Position numbers and translations under genes: made by a program. DNA of 64,000 nucleotides from Kocuria rhizophila DC2201. Lineage in GTDB: Bacteria; Actinomycetota; Actinomycetes; Actinomycetales; Micrococcaceae. This document shows, piece by piece, positions 58,333-64,000 of this stretch. Within the stretch, counting starts at the first letter, position 1. Each line of letters starts with the position of its first letter. The DNA is taken from contig NC_010617.1 in the NCBI RefSeq assembly GCF_000010285.1, positions 62,001-126,000 of the forward strand, written 5' to 3'. Below the pieces are notes generated by a model. It had not been told where the DNA came from. It did no database searches and worked only from the letters and a program-made list of their open reading frames with translations.

Positions 58333-59156
58333 GACTCCGGGGTGAGGTCGGTGGACACGTATTTCTCGAAGATCTTGGCCAGATCGCCGTTGTCCATGTG
58401 GGTGGTCAGGGACTTGTCCACGGCGGCTCGCAGCCGTGGCTGGTTGCGGGCCATGAGCACCGCGGACTCCGAGGCGTCTCCCACCTGGCCGTCCAGGAGA
58501 CGGATCCTGGCGTCAGGGCGCTGCTCGAAGAACGCCTGGAACGTCACGAAATCGTTGGCGGTCATCTCCACGCGCCCGAAGGTCACGAGCATGATGGCCT
58601 CGTCGAACCCCGTGGTGGGCACCAGCTGGGCCCCCAGGGCGGCCATGCTCTTGCCGAAGTTGGAGGTCTCGGTCTGGGCGGAGGTGTGCCCGGAGATCTC
58701 GTCAACGGACGTCAGCGGGGAGTCCTGGGCGACCCCGGCGCGGCCCTGGGAGATCGCGTAGGGGATGGAGAAGTCGAAGTTCTCCCTGCGCTCGGCCGTG
58801 GGTGCGATGTTGTTCATGACAAGGTCGTAGCGGCCCGCGTCCACCCCCGCGATCAGCGAGTCCCACTGGGTCTCAACGTAGGTGGCGCGCACCCCGAGGT
58901 CCTTGGCGATCAGGTCCCCGATCTCCTTTTCATAGCCCACCAGGGCGCCGGAGTCGTCATGGTAGCCGTACGGGCGGAACGTGCCCTCCATCCCGATGCG
59001 CACCTCACCGGTGCGCTGGATCCTGGCCAGCAGGTCCTCGGAGGCACCCGAGTCCTCGGAGCCGCCGCCCGGTGAGCAGGCGGCCAGCACGGCAACCAGC
59101 CCCGCCAGGCCGGTGCCGCTGAGCACGGCCCGGCGGGATGCTCGACGTGAGTCCAC
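58329..59156 (-). CDS. Cystine/polar amino acid-binding lipoprotein
   Basis: The 275-residue SBP_bac_3 protein has an Arg-rich signal start (MDSRRASRRAVLSGTGLAG), a lipobox ending in AACSPGG, then the ligand-binding lobes: VRIGMEGTFRPYGYHDDSG, VGYEKEIGDLIAKDLG, DSLIAGVDAGRYDLVMN and FSIPYAISQ. It should sit on the outer face of the membrane and hand substrate to the adjacent permease. GTG 59156 follows GAGAGGGG. Specificity for cystine is inferred from the adjacent sulfur-metabolism enzyme. Confidence 0.9.
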   Translation of the reverse strand: MDSRRASRRAVLSGTGLAGLVAVLAACSPGGGSEDSGASEDLLARIQRTGEVRIGMEGTFRPYGYHDDSGALVGYEKEIGDLIAKDLGVRATYVETQWDSLIAGVDAGRYDLVMNNIAPTAERRENFDFSIPYAISQGRAGVAQDSPLTSVDEISGHTSAQTETSNFGKSMAALGAQLVPTTGFDEAIMLVTFGRVEMTANDFVTFQAFFEQRPDARIRLLDGQVGDASESAVLMARNQPRLRAAVDKSLTTHMDNGDLAKIFEKYVSTDLTPES

Positions 59157-59170
59157 GGTGGGTTCCCCTC

Positions 59171-60304
59171 TCAGGCCGCGTCGAGGGCCTGGGCGAGGTC
59201 CGCGATGAGGTCCTCGACGTCCTCGATGCCCACGGCCACGCGCAGCAGGTTCTCGCTCAGGTGCGCCAGCTCGCGGTCCTCAGGTGAGTATGCCCCGTGG
59301 GTCATGGATGCGGGGAGGCAGATCAGAGACTCGATGCCGCCCAGGCTCACTGCGAAGCCGAAGATCTCCAGGCGGCCGAGGAACGCCCGGACGTCCTTGC
59401 CCGGGAGGAGCTCGAAGGAGAACAGCCCCCCGAGCCCGTCCGCCTGGGCCTCCTGGATCCGGGCCTCCTCCTCGTCGAAGGATCCGGGGACGAGGACTCG
59501 CGCCACCTCGTCCCGGCCGCGCAGGAACTCTACGATCCGATGGGCGTTCTCCTGCTGGCGGTCCAGGCGGATGCCGAGGGTCTTCACGGACTGGATCAGG
59601 CGGTAGGAGTCGATGGGGGAGAGCACCCCGCCCGAGACCATCTGTGCCAGGTGCACCTGCTGGGCCATCTCGTTGTCGTTGGTGCTGACCACGCCGCCCA
59701 GCAGGTCCCCGTGGCCGCCGAGGTACTTGGTGGCGGACTGCACGGTGACGTCCGCGCCCAGCTCCAGCGGGCGCTGCAGGTACGGGGTGAGGAACGTGTT
59801 GTCCACGACCACCATGGCGCCGTGGCGGTGGGCAAGCTCGACGACACGTCGGATGTCGGTCACGCGCAGCGTGGGGTTGGACGGCGTCTCGAGGAACACG
59901 ATGCGCGTGCTCTCGTCGAAGTCCTCGTCCGAGAGCCGGTTGAGGTCGTCGTGGAAGTGCGTGGTGATCCCGCGCTTGGGCAGCTCAATGGTGGCCCACC
60001 GGTAGTTGCCGCCGTAGACGGGCAGGCCCATGATCACCGAGTCACCGGCGTGCAGGGTGCCGAGCACGGCCCCGGTGGCAGCCATGCCGGTGGCGAACGC
60101 GAAGGAGTGCCGGGCGCCCTCGAGCGCCGCCAGGGTGGTCTCGGCATCGGTGCGCGTGGGGTTCGACCCGCGCTGGTACTCGAAGGGACCCTCGCCGCCC
60201 TCGGTGGGCTGCAGGAACGTGGAGGCGGTGTGGATCGGGGGCACCACGGCACCCAGGGCGACGTCGTGCAGCGCGTGGATGGTGCGTGTGGTGAAGCCGG
60301 CCAA
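59171..60304 (-). CDS. Cystathionine gamma-lyase/synthase (Cys/Met metabolism PLP enzyme)
   Basis: The 377-residue PLP enzyme has YQRGSNPTRTDAETTLAALE, GMAATGAVLGTLHAGDS, VVVDNTFLTPYLQRP (PLP-binding Asp) and the Schiff-base Lys in SATKYLGGHGD. The subfamily covers cystathionine gamma-synthase, gamma-lyase and methionine gamma-lyase, which sequence alone does not separate. The start is TTG 60304 with GGAGGAA five bases upstream; no ATG or GTG fits. It heads an operon with a cystine-type ABC transporter, 15 bases before the binding-protein gene, so release of sulfur from imported cyst(e)ine compounds is a reasonable role. Confidence 0.87.
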   Translation of the reverse strand: MAGFTTRTIHALHDVALGAVVPPIHTASTFLQPTEGGEGPFEYQRGSNPTRTDAETTLAALEGARHSFAFATGMAATGAVLGTLHAGDSVIMGLPVYGGNYRWATIELPKRGITTHFHDDLNRLSDEDFDESTRIVFLETPSNPTLRVTDIRRVVELAHRHGAMVVVDNTFLTPYLQRPLELGADVTVQSATKYLGGHGDLLGGVVSTNDNEMAQQVHLAQMVSGGVLSPIDSYRLIQSVKTLGIRLDRQQENAHRIVEFLRGRDEVARVLVPGSFDEEEARIQEAQADGLGGLFSFELLPGKDVRAFLGRLEIFGFAVSLGGIESLICLPASMTHGAYSPEDRELAHLSENLLRVAVGIEDVEDLIADLAQALDAA

Positions 60305-60425
60305 GAGTTCCTCCGTCGTGAGTAGTCAGAGAGGCCAGGTCTACACGGATCGGCGCGCCGGTGCGAGTCTGTTGCGCCGGAAGTCGTGATGTGGCGCACC
60401 GGGGTTTCCCGTCCCGGTGCTGGTC

Positions 60426-60437
60426 GGGGGGGGGGGG
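60426..60437 (+). repeat. Homopolymeric tract of 12 G
   Basis: Twelve consecutive G lie in the 179-base gap between the pdxT stop and the cystathionine gene start, about 120 bases upstream of the latter. No riboswitch was recognised in this leader. Such tracts vary in length by slippage and are prone to sequencing error. Confidence 0.85.
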
Positions 60438-60483
60438 TCCTGCGCCCTGCCCGAGTTCGTCTGGGCGCTCACCCCGACCGTGC

Positions 60484-61170
60484 TCACCCCCGGCGGGCGG
60501 CCACCTGCTTCAGCAGCATCCGGTGCAGGGTGGTGTCCCCCGTGAGCTCCGGGTGGAAGCTGATGCCCAGCACGCTGCCCTGGCGCACCGCCACCACCGC
60601 ACCCCGGTGGCGCGCGAGAACCTCCACGCCGTCGCCCGCACGGGTCACCTCGGGGGCGCGGATGAAGGCCGCGCGCACCACGTCACCGGGCGCCACGACG
60701 TCGCTCGCTGGGCCCTCCCACGCCAGCTCCACCTCCGCAGAGGCCACCTGTGAACCGAACGCGTTGCGGTTCACGCTCACGGCCAGCACCCCGAGGGACT
60801 GCTGGCCGGGGGCCGGATCCTCGATCTCGGAGGAGAGCATGATGAGCCCGGCGCACGTGCCGAGCGTGGGCAGGCCTCCGCGGACCACCCGTTGCAAGGA
60901 GTCGAACAGTCCGAACGTACGGCACAGCCGGTCCACCGTGGAGGACTCCCCGCCGGGCAGGATCAGCGCGTCGATGCGGGGGACGCCGTCCGGGTCCACG
61001 AGGTCATCGGCGGAGCGCACTTTCACGGCGCGGGCGCCCAGGGACTCCACCGCGCGCACGTGCTCCACGACGCCGCCCTGCAGGGCGAGCACGCCCACAG
61101 TGGGGCGGGCGCTCGGGCCCGGCAGGGCGGCGTCGTCGTGGGGGTGGTGCTGCGAGGGGGACCCGCTCAC
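60484..61170 (-). CDS. pdxT: Pyridoxal 5'-phosphate synthase glutaminase subunit
   Basis: The 228-residue class I glutaminase supplies ammonia to Pdx[33 protein letters not shown], the nucleophile in [11 protein letters not shown], and the His-Glu pair in [10 protein letters not shown] are all present. GTG 61170 overlaps the pdxS stop as GTGA; a TTG three bases earlier is less likely. A 25-residue His/Asp/Pro-rich N-terminal extension contains a motif copy (61127-61136, DDAALPG) and is not part of the usual fold, so an internal start is possible. Confidence 0.92.
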   Translation of the reverse strand: MSGSPSQHHPHDDAALPGPSARPTVGVLALQGGVVEHVRAVESLGARAVKVRSADDLVDPDGVPRIDALILPGGESSTVDRLCRTFGLFDSLQRVVRGGLPTLGTCAGLIMLSSEIEDPAPGQQSLGVLAVSVNRNAFGSQVASAEVELAWEGPASDVVAPGDVVRAAFIRAPEVTRAGDGVEVLARHRGAVVAVRQGSVLGISFHPELTGDTTLHRMLLKQVAARRG

Positions 61171-62096
61171 CAACCGCGCTCCGCGAGGCGGTGCGGTGCG
61201 GGCAGGTCCGCCACGTTGATGCCCACCATGGCCTCGCCGAGGCCGCGGGAGGCGTCCGCGATGCGGGCGGGGTCGTCGTAGTAGGCGGTCGCGGCCACGA
61301 TGGCGCGGGCGCGCTCGGCGGGGTTGCCGGACTTGAAGATGCCCGAGCCCACGAACACGCCGTCCGCGCCCAGCTGCATCATCATTGCGGCGTCCGCGGG
61401 GGTGGCCACGCCGCCGGCGGTGAACATCACGACCGGCAGGGACCCGGTGCGGGCCACCTCGGCCACGAGTTCGTAGGGTGCCTGCAGCTCCTTGGCCTTG
61501 ACGTACAGGGCGTCCGGGGCGGCGGTGTAGAGCGCCTGCAGCTCCGCGATCTGCGCGCGGATGGTGCGGATGTGCTTGGTGGCCTCGGAGACGTCACCCG
61601 TGCCGGCCTCGCCCTTGGAGCGGATCATGGCCGCGCCCTCGGTGATCCGGCGCAGCGCCTCGCCCAGGTTGGTGGCGCCGCACACGAACGGGACGTCGAA
61701 GCGGTGCTTGTCGATGTGGTTGGCGTAGTCCGCGGGGGAGAGCACCTCGGACTCGTCGATGTAGTCCACCTTGAGGTGCTGCAGCACCTGCGCCTCCACG
61801 AAGTGCCCGATCCGCGCCTTGGCCATCACGGGGATGGAGACGGTGTCGATGATGGACTCGATGAGGTCCGGATCGCTCATCCGGGCCACGCCGCCCTGGG
61901 AGCGGATGTCCGCGGGCACACGTTCCAGTGCCATGACGGCCACGGCACCGGCGTCCTCGGCGATCCGTGCCTGCTCCGCGGTGACCACGTCCATGATCAC
62001 GCCGCCCTTGAGCATGTCTGCGAGACCGCGCTTCACGAGGCGCGAGCCGGTCACGGGGGTGGCGTTCTGGGCGGAGGTCTGGGAAGTCTCAGTCAT
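61167..62096 (-). CDS. pdxS: Pyridoxal 5'-phosphate synthase lyase subunit
   Basis: The 309-residue TIM-barrel enzyme makes PLP from ribose 5-phosphate, glyceraldehyde 3-phosphate and ammonia as a dodecamer with PdxT. Signatures are [35 protein letters not shown] with the substrate Lys, [12 protein letters not shown] and [17 protein letters not shown]. The alternative ATG nine bases earlier is less conserved. It is first in a two-gene operon, and direct repeats resembling PdxR sites lie in the 150-base divergent region upstream. Confidence 0.95.
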   Translation of the reverse strand: MTETSQTSAQNATPVTGSRLVKRGLADMLKGGVIMDVVTAEQARIAEDAGAVAVMALERVPADIRSQGGVARMSDPDLIESIIDTVSIPVMAKARIGHFVEAQVLQHLKVDYIDESEVLSPADYANHIDKHRFDVPFVCGATNLGEALRRITEGAAMIRSKGEAGTGDVSEATKHIRTIRAQIAELQALYTAAPDALYVKAKELQAPYELVAEVARTGSLPVVMFTAGGVATPADAAMMMQLGADGVFVGSGIFKSGNPAERARAIVAATAYYDDPARIADASRGLGEAMVGINVADLPAPHRLAERGW

Positions 62097-62116
62097 GGGG
62101 TCCATGCTGACGCGCG

Positions 62117-62163
62117 GAAGTGGTCCAGTGCCAGGGCCATAATTGAGGGAAATGGCTGGTCCA
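62117..62163 (-). promoter_or_regulatory. Candidate PdxR sites upstream of pdxS
   Basis: GAAGTGGTCCA at 62117-62127 and GGCTGGTCCA at 62154-62163 form a direct repeat 36-37 bases apart. The first resembles the AAAGTGGWCTA-type site I recall for Corynebacterium PdxR. MocR regulators usually bind such tandem sites. A pdxR gene starts nearby at 63418. Confidence 0.5.
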
Positions 62164-62203
62164 GATGCCGTGGGGCGGTGGTGGTGCGATAACGAGGGAA
62201 ATA
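62139..62203 (+). repeat. Direct repeat ATAAnnGAGGGAAAT
   Basis: The 15-base unit occurs at 62139-62153 and 62189-62203, 50 bases or about five helical turns apart, between pdxS and the ATPase gene. The spacing suggests a regulator binding the same DNA face in both copies. Confidence 0.6.
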
Positions 62204-62206
62204 GTG

Positions 62207-62234
62207 GCGGGTATATGAAATTTGCTATATCCGC
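62207..62234 (+). promoter_or_regulatory. AT-rich imperfect dyad before the ATPase gene
   Basis: GCGGGTATAT-N10-ATATCCGC is an imperfect inverted repeat with one bulged base, ending 15 bases before ATG 62249. It is the most AT-rich spot locally and may combine a -10 region with an operator. Confidence 0.45.
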
Positions 62235-62248
62235 ATAGAATTTCCTGC

Positions 62249-63421
62249 ATGGACCTCGCTGCCAATCCCTACAGCCCCGGCTCGGGCCTGCGCCCGAAAG
62301 TCCTCAGCGGCCGCGCGGCGGACGTCGAGGCCTTCGACCTCATGATCGCCCGTACCAAGCTGCGCCGCCCCAACCGGGGAATGGTCCTCACCGGGCTGCG
62401 CGGTGTGGGCAAGACCGTGCTCCTGAACGTTCTCCGGGCCCAGGCAGACCACCACGGCTGGCTCACGGTCCAGTTGGAGGGTCGTCCGGAGGGGCGGGGC
62501 CGGGAGGGAGTCCGGGACAGGCTCGCCCGTGAGCTCATCGTCGCCGCCCGGCGGCACCACGGGCGTCACCCGGGACCCCGCTTCGCGGAAGCCCTGTCCA
62601 CCATCCAGTCCTTCAGCGTCTCGGTGGGCCCCGGTGGGGTGTCCGCAGGGGTGGATCTGACGGGCGGGCGGGCCGGTTCCGGGCGTCTGGACGTGGACCT
62701 GGAAGAACTCGTGGCGGACCTCAGCGAACCCCTCGCGGCTGAGCACAGTGCCTTCGGCCTGTTCGTCGACGAGATGCAGGACCTGGATCCGGATCTGATG
62801 AGTGCCATCATCACGGTGCAGCACATCGCCGGGCAGCGGGACTGGCCGTTCTACCTCATCTGCGCGGGACTGCCCACCTTGCCCGCGACCCTCAGTGCCG
62901 CACGCAGCTGCGCAGAGCGCCTCTTCGACTACCGGAGCATCGGACCGCTGAACCGAGAGGCGGCGGGTCATGCCCTCTCCAGGCCCGCGAAGGAGGTCGG
63001 TGCAGCATTCGAGCCCGATGCGCTCGATGCGCTCGTCTCCGCCACGGGCGGCTATCCCTACTTCATCCAGGAGTTCGGCCAGGCCGTGTGGGAGGTCGCC
63101 CCGTCCACCCCTTTCACCGCTGAGGATGCGGAGCTGGCCATCCAGCGGGGATGGGCGCAGCTGGACGCCGGGTTCTTCCCCGCACGGTGGGGGCGGGCCA
63201 CTGGCAGGGAGCGTCAGTACATGAGCGCCATGGCACAGGATGGCGACGGGCCGTCGAGAACCGGTGAGTTGGCGGCACGCCTCGGTGTCACCACGAGCAC
63301 GCTCGGTCCCACCCGCGCGCAGCTGCTCCACAAGGGCATGATCTACGCCCCTGAGCACGGGAAGGTGACCTTCACGGTGCCTGGTATGGCCGGATACATC
63401 GCTCGGCAGTTCGGGGCATGA
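62249..63421 (+). CDS. AAA-type ATPase with C-terminal DNA-binding-like region
   Basis: The 390-residue protein has Walker A GLRGVGKT at residues 49-56, Walker [13 protein letters not shown] at about residues 168-179, and sensor-like [31 protein letters not shown] segment and a winged-helix-like end ([40 protein letters not shown]) follow. The pattern is that of orphan STAND/Orc1-Cdc6-like ATPases of unknown role. Its stop overlaps the pdxR start as ATGA, and it is divergent from pdxST, a place normally occupied by pdxR alone. A regulatory link to vitamin B6 is possible but unproven. Confidence 0.8.
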   Translation: MDLAANPYSPGSGLRPKVLSGRAADVEAFDLMIARTKLRRPNRGMVLTGLRGVGKTVLLNVLRAQADHHGWLTVQLEGRPEGRGREGVRDRLARELIVAARRHHGRHPGPRFAEALSTIQSFSVSVGPGGVSAGVDLTGGRAGSGRLDVDLEELVADLSEPLAAEHSAFGLFVDEMQDLDPDLMSAIITVQHIAGQRDWPFYLICAGLPTLPATLSAARSCAERLFDYRSIGPLNREAAGHALSRPAKEVGAAFEPDALDALVSATGGYPYFIQEFGQAVWEVAPSTPFTAEDAELAIQRGWAQLDAGFFPARWGRATGRERQYMSAMAQDGDGPSRTGELAARLGVTTSTLGPTRAQLLHKGMIYAPEHGKVTFTVPGMAGYIARQFGA

Positions 63422-64000
63422 GGCACCCCCGGGACATCGACCTGCCCCTCGCCGTGGACCGCACCTCCGGGGTGCCCCTGGGTGAGCAGCTGGTGCGTCA
63501 GGTCCGTGACCTCGTGGCGCGCGGCGTGCTCCGCCCGGGGGATCCGCTGCCCTCCTCCCGGGCGCTCGCGGCCCGCCTGGGCACCTCCCGCGGCACCGTG
63601 ACCGCGGCGTGGGACGTCCTCACGGGGGAGGGCTACCTCGTGGCGGACCGCGGCGCCACGCGGATCACGCCGTCCCTGCACCTGGACCGGGAGCTCGCAC
63701 CGGCCACGACGACGCCCCCGGTTCGCGCGACGCGGTCCGCGCGCCCGGGCGCCGAGCGGCATCCCGGTTCTGCCGCCACGCCACCAGGGGTCCCGCGCCC
63801 GAGCGTGAGCCCCACGGATCGGGTCCTCGACCTGCGCCCGGGCACGGGCTCCGTCACCGCCCTGGACACCCCCGCGTGGCGCGGCGCGTGGCGGGACGCC
63901 GCGGGCGCGACCGCTCGGGGGGAGACGCCGGGAGCGTCCCTCCAGGAGCACCTCTCGGCGTACCTGCGCCTCAGCCGCGGCATCGTGCGCGCCCCGGAGG
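63418..64000 (+). CDS. pdxR: MocR/GntR-type transcriptional regulator PdxR, partial
   Basis: The first 194 codons are inside the window. A GntR winged HTH occupies about residues 18-85 (LGEQLVRQVRDLVARGVLRP, SSRALAARLGTSRGTVTAAW), followed by a Pro/Thr/Ala-rich linker and the beginning of the aminotransferase-like domain (LDLRPGTGSVTALDTPAWRGAW). PdxR proteins bind PLP and control pdxST in actinobacteria. The ATG overlaps the ATPase stop. A near copy of the dispersed motif (ACGACGCCCC) lies in the linker around 63708-63717. The remainder runs off the window end. Confidence 0.85.
   Translation, partial: MRHPRDIDLPLAVDRTSGVPLGEQLVRQVRDLVARGVLRPGDPLPSSRALAARLGTSRGTVTAAWDVLTGEGYLVADRGATRITPSLHLDRELAPATTTPPVRATRSARPGAERHPGSAATPPGVPRPSVSPTDRVLDLRPGTGSVTALDTPAWRGAWRDAAGATARGETPGASLQEHLSAYLRLSRGIVRAPE

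Larger units (their letters stand above)
196..61136. repeat. Dispersed (G)ACGACGCCGC motif family
   Basis: Exact ACGACGCCGC starts at 196, 3686, 7088, 9269, 12165, 13029, 15973, 20157, 22008, 25058, 25861, 27636, 46153, 46861, 49464, 51744 and 56821. The reverse form GCGGCGTCGT starts at 3826, 13806, 14373, 15320, 18635, 20115, 22561, 24008, 26402, 29360, 43677, 49502, 53499, 55651, 56875 and 61127. That is 33 by hand count, both orientations equally. A G precedes the core in about three quarters of copies. Many more sites match 9 of 10. Copies lie in gaps, terminator-like pairs and unconserved protein linkers. None was seen between 29370 and 43676. Confidence 0.85.

Noticed and set aside
60305-60483. 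A possible SAM-type riboswitch before the cystathionine gene
   Set aside because: I looked for paired elements and conserved purine-rich cores of SAM-I, SAM-II and SAM-IV classes and could not assemble one. Only the G12 tract stands out.
2-63999. tRNA, rRNA, CRISPR array, prophage or replication origin
   Set aside because: No cloverleaf with a GTTCRA loop, no rRNA signature, no regularly spaced direct repeats with unique spacers, no phage structural genes and no DnaA-box cluster were seen by eye. A covariance-model scan would settle the RNA question.

Overview
The window is high-GC actinobacterial chromosome. Gene content points to Micrococcaceae, most probably Kocuria or a close relative: a putrescine oxidase very like the one known from Kocuria rosea (Micrococcus rubens), lipomannan-type mannosyltransferases, PdxST with a MocR-type PdxR, and many GTG starts. 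This placement is inference from gene content, not from rRNA. No rRNA, tRNA, CRISPR array or complete prophage was seen.

Layout. 1-3.6 kb is an accessory patch: an IS1380-family deletion derivative, a SolA-like oxidase, an ABM-domain protein and a PfpI/DJ-1 gene whose 5' end has been replaced by the tail of a broken GH15 glucoamylase gene. 3.9-5.2 kb is a secreted subtilisin. 5.7-6.5 kb holds a decayed nrdI-nrdE pair. 6.7-23.3 kb is ordinary chromosome: serine dehydratase, an ACR3 arsenite pump, a phosphodiesterase, a broken membrane GDPD gene, ThpR, MFS carriers, an amidohydrolase, a CoA-transferase plus glutaryl-CoA dehydrogenase pair, a sugar kinase and two anchored proteins of unknown function. 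23.4-27.6 kb has a DUF488 protein, pirin, a beta-hydroxyacid dehydrogenase and a frameshifted AztD-like zinc metallochaperone behind a Zur-like box.

27.7-43.5 kb is an amine-catabolism region. Putrescine oxidase, a Usp protein and an APC permease form one overlapping operon. The matching aldehyde dehydrogenase and a TetR gene lie beside it, and both catabolic promoters carry the same 21-bp inverted repeat. A second APC permease with its own TetR follows. A lower-GC cluster (36.7-43.5 kb) then encodes a GntR repressor, an ethanolamine-type permease, a glutamine-synthetase-like ligase, a PuuD-like hydrolase, an aldehyde dehydrogenase and a short-chain dehydrogenase. With no amine oxidase in it, that cluster looks like a gamma-glutamyl route for an amino alcohol.

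43.7-56.8 kb returns to typical chromosome: an MptB-like mannosyltransferase divergent from two tandem GT-C paralogues, small membrane proteins, MFS and MATE exporters, two Usp proteins and a TPM-domain protein. 56.9-60.3 kb is a cystathionine lyase/synthase plus cystine-type ABC operon. 60.5-64 kb carries pdxST, an AAA-type ATPase and the start of pdxR.

The most unusual signal is a dispersed 10-11-mer, (G)ACGACGCCGC, seen 33 times by hand count in both orientations. It lies in intergenic hairpins, in Asp/Ala/Ser-rich protein linkers and at gene junctions, and is absent from about 29.4-43.7 kb. Its behaviour resembles DNA-uptake sequences of naturally competent bacteria.
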